Source of the DNA: Alitta virens | Taxonomy: Eukaryota > Annelida > Polychaeta > Phyllodocida > Nereididae | DNA: 64,000 nucleotides | Direction of reading: 5' to 3' | Assembly (NCBI GenBank): GCA_932294295.1 | Contig: OW028576.1 | Span: 50,213,199-50,277,198, forward strand | Part shown: positions 25,352 to 33,467 of the stretch, piece after piece | Position numbering within the stretch: position 1 is the first letter of the stretch | How the letters are laid out: each line of letters begins with the position of its first letter | The notes under the pieces: generated by a model | The model's input: the letters and a program-made list of their open reading frames with translations, nothing else | What the model was told of the DNA's origin: nothing | The model's database searches: none | Program-made: the position numbers and the translations under genes

Positions 25352-25826
25352 TTACATGCAAATGATATATGGTATGCCGGCATTTCCATTTGGTAGGTCA
25401 TACACACCCAACACCTGGGTATTTGCCAAAGCACTGACATGCAAAAGTAAGAGTTCAGGGGCCCTTGTCACCTCATAGCAATGAAAGTGAGTGTTGTACT
25501 TGACAAATGAAAATTTCTGGCAAAGCAGGGAGTATTGGCCTTGATAGAAAAGTACATGCCTTGGTTCTTGAAAGTCTGGAATGCTGTCATTGCAAGAGAC
25601 TACAACTGCAGTGTTCCTCTCGTAAATAACTCCACCTAGGGTTGCTGATTTGCCGATTGTCACCACAGCATCTAGAGTGGCATCATGAACATTTTAAAGA
25701 ATAATTCTTCTCACATGAGGGTCCAAACTGTGCAAAGACAATGAGTGGGAAAATTTCATGGTGTTCAAGGTATCAAAGAAGTAATTAGCACCTGTATTCA
25801 AATTGAGTCGCATTTGATGCCTAGTT
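25352..25826 (-). pseudogene. C-terminal part of C2H2/transposase-like protein (beyond Gypsy2)
   Basis: This continues the ORF that Gypsy2 interrupts. With the element and one TAGTT copy removed, the frame reads from ...KSIAT into RHQMRLNLNTG without a shift. One in-frame TAA (25694-25696) follows, then VTIGKSATLGGVIY and a C-terminus at 25352. The conserved order agrees with the C-terminal half of the family described for 30412-31969. Confidence 0.7.
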
Positions 25827-26008
25827 TGTAATGTGCTGTGAAATAAGAGAGAGAACCACTCAAGTTGACAGCAAGACTCCAACTGGTTTTATTCAGTATT
25901 AAAATGTACATGTGACACGAGTGTCATCTCAGAAATGTTAGCTGACATAAAACTATACAACAGTGCCGCCTAGCGGATTATTAGGAACTAAATATGCTAC
26001 TCATCACA
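25827..26008 (-). repeat. Gypsy2 3' LTR
   Basis: TG...CA-bounded 182-bp LTR, nearly identical to the copy at 30230. A plus-strand start of TGTAATGTGCTG marks the boundary. Confidence 0.95.
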
Positions 26009-26020
26009 TCTCCTTTTTCC
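26009..26020 (-). other. Gypsy2 polypurine tract
   Basis: The coding strand reads GGAAAAAGGAGA directly upstream of the 3' LTR. Confidence 0.85.
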
Positions 26021-26223
26021 AATTGGCGCTGTACATCAGAACAAGCATGAAATTCATAAAACAGCATAATATGTAAATCGACATAAAATTAACTTGATTA
26101 AAACAATGTCAGGAGTCCATAGTGCAAACATATATAGCAATCAAATGAAATTAAATTGTCTCTAAAAATGCGAGATGAAATATAAAATCAAATGTAGTGT
26201 ATAAGCAAATCTGAGTCACTACC

Positions 26224-27140
26224 TCAGATAGTCTTTAAGTCGAGTTGGGACTTGTTTCTTTCGAGTTGGTCAAACCAGTGCAGGCTGCACAGGGAGATCA
26301 GGGGCACGAACTGCAGGGGGACCAGGGGAACCAGGGGCACAAGCTGCAGGGGGACCGGGAGCACAATCTGCAGTATTGGTGGCGAACTCGTCGTCCATGA
26401 AATAACTCTGGCATTGGGCCGGGGGAGCGATGCCAGGTGTATGGAGAAGGTGCCTACGATTTCTCCTATACCGGCCTCCATTAGAGGAGACAACATACGA
26501 GCGAGGATGCTGATCACGCTTGATGACGACGGCTGGCTTCCACCTCTTTCCCACACGGATGTGAACGCTATCTCCAGGTTTCAGGAGAGACAGCTTCTTA
26601 GCACCACGGTCGTAAAAGTGCTTTTGACGAATCTGCTCACAACTGCTGGCTTCAGATGTTTAGCAGTCGACGGAAGCTTGGTACGAAGAGAACGACTCAT
26701 CAACATTTGAGCAGGAGATAGAGATAAACCACTTACAGGGGTGTTGCGATATTCAAGCATGGCGACATAGGGGTCACGACCACTCAGAGCAGCCTTGGTG
26801 AGTAGGCGTTTCAGGGTCTGCACCGTTTTCTCAGCCTGTCATTAGACTGAGCGTAGGTGGGACTTGACGTTACCAAAGTGAAGTTCCACTCTTTGGCAAA
26901 ACGCAGGAACTCAGCACTGTTGAACGGGTTATTGTCGGTGCACAGCTGTTCTGGAATGCCGTGCCTGGACATGGTCGACTTCAGATGACGGATGACACAG
27001 CTGGCGATCTTTCTCTCAAGCAGTGCGAGCTCTGGATACTTCCGAGTAGTAATCTGTAACAACTAAATAATCTCTATTTTGCAAAGTCATTATATCTGCA
27101 GCAAGTTTCTGCCATGGTCTCGCAGGAACTTGGTGGGACT
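26224..27140 (-). pseudogene. Gypsy2 integrase core and C-terminus, frameshifted
   Basis: The core has CTDNNPFNSAEF, where other Gypsy integrases have a DNGPQF-type motif. The region expected to carry the catalytic Glu (after TYAQSN) breaks into a frameshift near 26815. Downstream pieces read RDPYVAMLEYRNTP and the basic GKRWKPAVVI, a GPY/F-like C-terminal module. Then comes a repetitive proline/alanine-rich tail (about 26290-26370), where a GGGGACC-type repeat creates PGPPAAC repeats. Confidence 0.8.
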
Positions 27141-28140
27141 TTAGCGGTTCTTTGGTCTGAGCAGACCTCAAAGTTACACAAATTTCACATTTGCTGACGG
27201 TGTCCTCGATGTCAGCCAACATACTAGGCCAATACAATATTTGTCTGGCTCGAGCTTTACATTTCTCAATTCCAAGATGGCTTTCATGAATCAGACTAAG
27301 CATTTCAGAGCGTAACAATGGTGGAACAAGAATACGATCACCATTAAACCAACGTCCCTCAGCGGCATGTAACTGATCTCTAATGTTCCAATATGGTTTC
27401 AAATCACTATGCAGAGACTTACAAGACTTGGGCCAACCTTCAGAGATGGTCTTTAGCAGACGGCACATCGTAGAATCGCTGGCTATGGCATCTCTGAACT
27501 GCTGGTGCTTCTCTTGCGACATCGGCAGCGAATCGAGCAGCTGATGCACCATGACCTCCACATCTGCGGGAGCGCCACACGTAGGATCACCATCCACATA
27601 GGCGTGGAACAGCGTATCAGCAACATACATCAGCTTGCCTGGAACATAGTTAACATTAAGACAATATCTTTGCAATTGTAACAGCATACGTTGAAGACGA
27701 GGGGCAGCCTTGGTAAGAGGCTTCTTGAAGATAGTCTCTAGCGGGCGATGGCCTGTGTGCACTTCAACTTCTCTGCCATACGTGTACTGATAAAACTTAG
27801 CACAGGCAAAGCAAATGGCTAGAAGCTCCTTTTCGATCTGTGAATAATTTTCTTCTGCGGATGTAAGGGCACGAGATGCAAAAGCGATAGGATGCCCTTC
27901 CTGCAGCAGGCATGAACCTAATCCGGACTGCGAAGCATCAGTCTGGATTAACACAGATTTGGTCACATCAAAGTATTTCAGCAGAGTAGGCTGTGCGATA
28001 GCTTGCTTGATGTCCTGGACAGCTTTCTTGTGCTCATGATTCCAATTCCGGGGACTGTCTTTCTTGAGCAGCGAATGTAGAGGTGCAGTGAGTGCGGATT
28101 CATTGGGAATGAATTGGGCCAGATAACGAATCATGCCCAA
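27016..28140 (-). CDS. Gypsy2 RNase H and integrase N-terminal region
   Basis: A 374-codon open frame. RNase H motifs include QTDASQSGLGSCLLQ (catalytic Asp), SQIEKELLAI (catalytic Glu) and the terminal VPGKLMYVADTL. The integrase zinc-binding HHCC motif is intact (HESHLGIEKCKARARQILYW followed by CEIC). The first core Asp is present in DYLVVTDYYSE. The frame is lost just after this, before the rest of the integrase core. Confidence 0.9.
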   Translation of the reverse strand: MGMIRYLAQFIPNESALTAPLHSLLKKDSPRNWNHEHKKAVQDIKQAIAQPTLLKYFDVTKSVLIQTDASQSGLGSCLLQEGHPIAFASRALTSAEENYSQIEKELLAICFACAKFYQYTYGREVEVHTGHRPLETIFKKPLTKAAPRLQRMLLQLQRYCLNVNYVPGKLMYVADTLFHAYVDGDPTCGAPADVEVMVHQLLDSLPMSQEKHQQFRDAIASDSTMCRLLKTISEGWPKSCKSLHSDLKPYWNIRDQLHAAEGRWFNGDRILVPPLLRSEMLSLIHESHLGIEKCKARARQILYWPSMLADIEDTVSKCEICVTLRSAQTKEPLKSHQVPARPWQKLAADIMTLQNRDYLVVTDYYSEVSRARTA

Positions 28141-28951
28141 AAGTCTCTGAAGCGCTGTCTTGTCGCCGGCATGGGCATGTTCACTATGGCCTCGATCTTC
28201 TTAGGACACGGACGTAGCCCCGTTGCAGACACCACATTACCCATGTACGAGACTTCAGAGAGCTTAAACTGCAGCTTATCTTCGTTGAAGCATATGTTCC
28301 TCTCACGCGCTCTCCGCATGACCTTGTGCAGAATCAGTCATGTTCAGCGTCGTCCTTGTCAGCTATAATCAGATCATCAGCAATAACATGAACACCAGGT
28401 ATATCAGTGAACGTTGACTCATTACGTTTCTGCATTACTTCCCCAGCTGAGCTTATTCCGAACGGCATGCGTAGGAAACGTTTTCTGCCCCAGGGGGTGT
28501 GAAATGTACATAAATAGGACGATTCATCATCTAAGCCAACTTGCCAATAACTATCTTTCATGTCAACCACAGTGAATAAAGACTTGCCACATAACTGAGC
28601 TTGTACATCTTCAGCAGTAGGAATTCTGTGAGTCTCCCTCTTAATAGCAGTATTCTGAGGTTTCGGATCAAGACAGAGGTGTAGTTTACCATTCTTCTTT
28701 TCCGTGATCACTAGGTTGTGGACCCAGTCTGTAGGCCTATCCATGCTTGCTACCACTCCTTGCGTCTCCAGGCAATCGAGCGTCTCCTTCAAGGCTGGCA
28801 GCTTGGCGTAAGAAACCTTGCGGCTTCGCTGGATGACTGGCTGAACTGTGGGATCCACTGCGATCTTGTACGGCTCGGCGTATTTTCCCAGACCTGTGAA
28901 GACATCAGCATATTCATTAACCAGAGTCTCTTTCGAAGCAACACTTGGCAT
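28131..28951 (-). pseudogene. Gypsy2 reverse transcriptase
   Basis: 28951-28334 carries the fingers and palm: TDWVHNLVITEKKNGKLHLC, LFTVVDMKDSYWQVGLDDES with the first catalytic Asp, RMPFGISSAGEVMQ and VIADDLIIADK, the YxDD box with Ala at x and Ile at the Tyr position. 28319-28131 carries NICFNEDKLQFKL and SYMGNVVSATGL in another frame, so a frameshift lies near 28330. A second frameshift separates it from RNase H. Confidence 0.9.
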
Positions 28952-28959
28952 ATCACGTT

Positions 28960-29330
28960 CTACACAAACACTTTTGCAAGTGTGATCAGCTTGAAATCCT
29001 CACATGCATTTTTGCCAAGAATGGGAACATCAGTAGTCTCAGTAACATAGAATGTAGTATCAAGAGTCACGTTAGTACTAGGACAGTAAGTTTGCAGCTT
29101 CAAAGTACCCAACGGCATGATCCTCGCACCGCCAAAAGCTCGAAGTGGCTGCATTGACGGCTTAAGATTACAAAACTGTCGCATTCGGCTTACAACATGC
29201 TTGGGCAAAAAATTAGCATCAGCCCCAGTGTCAAGTTTGAACGAACATTAACCACCAATTACCAGAGTCTCCTGCCACTGGTCAGCATTGGAAGTGCGCA
29301 AAAATTCCGCCGTGAAGTTCATCTTCCGAA
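28960..29330 (-). pseudogene. Gypsy2 protease region
   Basis: The retropepsin motif FKLDTGADANFLP is readable at about 29240-29200, preceded by an in-frame TAA a few codons upstream. Downstream GGARIMPLGT and VPILGKNACEDF are typical of Gypsy proteases. Confidence 0.8.
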
Positions 29331-30184
29331 ACTTCGTCAATAGCGTGGATTGACTTGCCGCTCCGGTTGCTCTTCTCCCATGGCTCGGCTCGGGTGTGCT
29401 TGTTGGGCAGACTGCGACGATGTCCACCACCTCCACACACGGCTGCAAAGTGGTTACGGCCACCACATGACATACAAGATTTCCCGTAGGCTGGGCACTT
29501 TCCCCTAGGATGAGAACTAACACAGTAATTGCATGAATACACATTGGTAAAATTGTTGACATTTGTTGAAACGTTGCCAGAGTAGGGCTTAAATTTGTTA
29601 AACGGCTTTTTAACAACATTGACTTCCTGAAGTTCATGTGAGTTACTGGAGTTTGATGACATGGCTTGAGCTTGCCTTCGACTAGTTTCAGCAGCTCTAC
29701 AAATATCTAGACCTTTGTCAATTGTCAAATCTTTGTGTCTGAGCAGACGTTCACGAATTGGATTTTCTCTAACTCCAAATACCAATTTGTCTCTCAGCAC
29801 TGAAAGTTCTTGGTTGCCAAACTCACATGTTTTTGCCATCAACCGAAGTTCTGTTATCCACGTGTCAACTGGTTCGCCCTCCTTTTGGTTTCGCTTCCAG
29901 AATTCGTAGCGCTCGAAAACTACATTTCTTCAGGGCTCACAGTAGTGCTCGAGCTTGTTTAACCACAGCTTGTAGTCCTCTTGGTCCTCATGTTCGGTCC
30001 ACGTGAAGGTTTCGGCAATTTCCTGACCGTCTGGACCGACAGCAGTCATAAGGGTAGCACACTGGGTTGACTTGGCCTTCGTGGATTTTTCGGCCGCAGC
30101 AAAATAGTAGCAGAACTGGCGCCTCCATTTTCGCCATCTTTCTGCCACATTCCCTGAGTTGATGTTTATGTGGGCAGGTGCACT
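29282..30184 (-). pseudogene. Gypsy2 gag with one in-frame stop
   Basis: It starts at an ATG near 30196, shortly after the primer-binding site, and runs in one frame to 29282, interrupted only by a TGA at 29930-29932. The C-terminal part has a CCHC-like knuckle pair (CNYCVSSHPRGKCP and CMSCGGRNHFAAVC). Length and order are usual for Gypsy gag. Confidence 0.85.
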
Positions 30185-30213
30185 TAGGTTCTCCATGTTG
30201 CCATGTGTTCTTC

Positions 30214-30229
30214 GCCACTTCTGACACCA
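30214..30229 (-). other. Gypsy2 primer-binding site
   Basis: TGGTGTCAGAAGTGGC lies immediately downstream of the 5' LTR on the coding strand. The form TGGTGTCAGAAG is common in Gypsy elements and, from memory, is attributed to tRNA-Leu. Confidence 0.8.
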
Positions 30230-30411
30230 TGTAATGTGCTGTGAAATAAGAGAGAGAACCACTCAAGTTGGCAGCAAGACTCCAACTGGTTTTATTCAGT
30301 ATTAAAATGTACATTTGACACGAGTGTCATCTCAGAAATGTTAGCTGACATAAAACTCTACAACAGCGCCGCCTAGCGGATTATTAGGAACTAAATATGC
30401 TACTCATTACA
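30230..30411 (-). repeat. Gypsy2 5' LTR
   Basis: 182-bp LTR flanked at higher coordinates by the TAGTT target duplication. Confidence 0.95.
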
Positions 30412-31969
30412 TAGTTGCAATGGATTTGATGATATTTTTGCTACAATGGCTTGGTTGCCATGATTGGCCTAAATCATGATGCTTTGATTCAAATCTCATT
30501 GTCCACAAATGCACTAGTGGACCATGCAACACAATTTGTTTTGCGCAATGCAACATATAGTGCATTTTTGGCTTCATGCGTTTATCTGGCAGTACCTGTA
30601 GGAAATCATCCACAAAATCCTTGATAAGGTCTCGCAAGAATTCAATCTGACCCTTTTTAAGAGTTGGCACATATATTCCACTATGGTCCTTAAAGTCAAG
30701 TACAACTGCCACACTTCATCTTCTATTGGAATAGAGTGAGCAACGAAAAAAGGAAAAAGGCGGAATAAGCACCACATTTTGGCAAATGTTTGCTTCACAT
30801 CGCCACTGGTACTTATGCTACTAGGCTGATTCCTTTTGTCAGTCCCTCTGACCTTCAGACTGGTGAACAGTGAACCCATCAACAGCTAGTTCAGTAAGTT
30901 CATCAATCAACCATTTGTGCATTTTGGCAAATCCATATTCTTTCACATTACATGAACGACTTAAGTGTGTCAAAAATATTGAACTCAGTGACGACCGTTT
31001 TTCAGGAGGTACATCAGTAAGTTGAAAATAAGTGGCTAGAATTTTCTGCCTTTTTGAAGTAGTTCTGAGTGGATTCGTTACAGTGAATTCATCCATATAT
31101 ATTACTATTCCCAATGTATTCTCATCCTTTAAATAAGGATGATTCTTAAAACGACTACCGTCAGTTACATCTATCAAGATAGTGTCATTTTGCTTGGTTT
31201 TGTTGTTTAGAAATGAGCGTGTATCATTAAACCGCAAGAGCCACAGAATTGTTTCCCTAATGGAAATGTACTGGACTGTATCAAGTTTGTGCCGCTTCCC
31301 AAGGCTATTTTGGTAGGCATGATAACTCCAAGTTCATTTTTTGCAAAATTGTCTAATCTCTTTTGAGAATCCAAAGTTTTTAGATTCTTTGTTACTTCTG
31401 ACTGACTTTGGAACTGTTCCATCAATTCGTCAGGTACATTAGCTCCTTGGCTTTCAAAATATTGTCTGATTTTATCATTGCACTCAAAATATGCTAATTC
31501 AGCAACATCTACCATTTTATGGCTCACATCACATACCGCTTTAAGTCATGTTATTGTGTTCTCTGAGTCCGAGTAGCAGTGAGCCAAGTTTGTGTCTCAT
31601 GTTATGTGCAATATTATGTTGATCAACTGTCAAATTCTGATCAACAGGCTGATGATTCCCATCATGCATGGCAGTGGGATCCTGCTCATTATTCAATAAT
31701 GTTTCAACAGGCATACCATCATCATCATTATTCAATGTCATATCAGCGTGAACAAGTTCATGCACCTCACCATCTCCACAGAAAAACACATGATGCTTTT
31801 TCCGCAAGTGCCTTTTAAGTACCCTAACACTAGTAAACTCTGAACTGCAGTGTTCAAAGGCGCATTGTACTTTGAAATTTTTAATTGTTTCATGCCATTG
31901 AAGATGGTTTAAATATCCTTTATCAGTACCACAACTACATTTGCAAAAACCACATTTGTGACCAGGCAT
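30412..31969 (-). pseudogene. C2H2 zinc-finger, transposase-like protein, N-terminal and central part
   Basis: From ATG 31969 the order is: Cys/His fingers (CGFCKCSCGTDKGYLNHLQWH and CAFEHCSSEF..VLKRHLRKKHH), an acidic linker, a helical region (about 31540-31240), the block VIYMDEFTVTNPLRTTSKRQK with SSLSSIFLTHL (about 31115-30950), and the late block MHYMLHCAKQIV.HGPL.HLWTMRFESKHHDLG. From memory these match a very common metazoan family of uncharacterised proteins with C2H2 fingers, probably of transposon origin. Frameshifts at about 31540, 31230, 30860 and 30730 break it, and Gypsy2 cuts it at 30412. It lies upstream of, and parallel to, the SAMD3-like gene. Confidence 0.7.
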
Positions 31970-32186
31970 TTTTACTTTTCAAGTTCCAAAATTTCATAGG
32001 TTATTAACACGAATGGCAGAAGTGGATTAAATAAACCGAATGAATAAACAAAGTGCAATTCCACCTAAGTAAGAAATTACCTGCAAGAACAAACCCCCAA
32101 AAAAGTGAATTGGCACTCCACATTAAATATTAATTTGCATTCAAGGTACTACTTAATCTACATGCTCTACATCAGGTGGGACATAC

Positions 32187-32286
32187 CTGTCATGGTCCTC
32201 CATTTTCTCGTTGTCACTGTCACTGAATTTAACCGTTTCAGTATCAGAGTCACTTTTGTATATGTTTAAAAATTCCAACTGTTCAT
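32187..32286 (-). other. candidate acidic exon upstream of the C2H2 protein
   Basis: A 100-nt stretch between CATTTGCAG and GACAG|GTATGT encodes DEQLEFLNIYKSDSDTETV and further acidic Ser/Asp residues. Both splice sites are strong. It may be a 5' exon of the C2H2 gene or of a neighbouring lost gene. The next exon was not identified. Confidence 0.4.
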
Positions 32287-32399
32287 CTGCAAATGAAAAG
32301 ATCATGAATTTATAAACTTTAATTATGCTAGATAATAAATGTTGTAACATAAAAGTATAGGCGCCTACATCATTTATGGGGACGGCCTACCACACTTAG

Positions 32400-33282
32400 T
32401 CCAAATTCTCATTGGCAAATGTCATGGTTTGATGTGACAAGATAAAATTCATTTTGGTATAAATCTCCATCAGTATGACTGCTAGACTCTCAATAATAAC
32501 ATTACTGTGTAGGTAGTCAGAAGATATTCAGGTTAGATCACACTAACAGCTGATTAGCAGTGAAAATGACATCATAGCACTTCTGACAGTTTGATGTAGA
32601 CCTACAATAGATTGACATATAAATGCCAATACTATTGATATCCTTAGTAAAATGTAAATATTGGCATAAGCTATAGACCATAACTTGTATCAGAGTAAGA
32701 CCTTATTCACATGGCGGCCATATGCACACACATTCCAAGGTCAATGATTGCATAATACTCTAGGGTCATTCCTTGTCAAATCATCCACGGGGTGCCAGGT
32801 GACCCCCCCAGAATGCCCTGTAAAAATTTATATGTGCTTATCTACCCATAGTATGAAAAACTGCCAAATATTAGGTCTATGTCTCAATTAGTTTACGTTT
32901 TACAGCCCTTTGAAATTTAATAAATTTTTTTAGTTTGTTCGCCAATGCATTTTCGAGCAACTTTGGCAGCTTATAGCTACACTGTAAATGCTAGTGTAAG
33001 GCTGAAAGTTGCAGCACTGACTATATTCATCGCAAGGAATTAAAAAATGGTCTCAAATCAAGTGCATTTATTTTGCATAGTTCAGCTACAAAATGCTACA
33101 TGTAAGAATACATGGTAAAAATTTGAAAGAGTTGAATAACTGGTGACATGGTCAAACAGTGATGCAAACTAGGGCGATGTTTTGCAAAATCGAAAAAACC
33201 CACACACAATTATATTTATTACAGGAGATCTACTAAAGATTTAAGCAAAATGAATGTTGTTTTTATACAGAGAAATATCATA
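32400..33282. other. spacer, nothing recognised
   Basis: AT-rich sequence between the C2H2 gene and the end of PLE1. No frame or repeat of note. Confidence 0.5.
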
Positions 33283-33330
33283 GGGTTAGGGTTGGGGTTA
33301 GGGTCAGGGTTAGGGTTAGGGTTCAGGGTT
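33283..33330 (-). repeat. telomere-like repeat at PLE1 3' end
   Basis: The plus strand reads about eight GGGTTA-type units with variants (GGGGTTA, GGGTCA, GGGTTC). On the element's coding strand this is a CCCTAA-type 3' terminus. PLE2 ends in the same order of variants, so this belongs to the element and is not a random telomere remnant. Confidence 0.9.
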
Positions 33331-33467
33331 TAAATGCCAATAAATTGGTTTTAATCCTGAATTTATTCCCAACCTAAATACCTGACAAATGCACTGGCAC
33401 AAGTACTTAAGATATGACCACTTGGTGGGTTTGTGTCAGAAAACAATATAAGTAAATTTGGGGAGAT

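Larger units (their letters stand above)
25827..30411 (-). mobile_element. Gypsy2: complete Ty3/Gypsy LTR retrotransposon
   Basis: It has 182-bp LTRs at 25827-26008 and 30230-30411, target duplication TAGTT (25822-25826 and 30412-30416), a polypurine tract and a primer-binding site starting TGGTGTCAGAAGTGG. The domain order gag-PR-RT-RNaseH-IN places it in Ty3/Gypsy, in a different lineage from Gypsy1 judging by sequence and LTR. The LTRs differ at a handful of sites, so insertion is fairly recent. Coding sequence has several stops and frameshifts. It interrupts a coding exon of the C2H2 protein. Confidence 0.95.

Noticed and set aside
26252..26710. Plus-strand 152-codon ORF in Gypsy2
   Set aside because: Antisense to the integrase C-terminal region and its Pro/Ala-rich tail.
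33283..33330. True chromosome end or fusion scar
   Set aside because: The same variant series ends PLE2, so the repeat belongs to the element; coding sequence continues on both sides.
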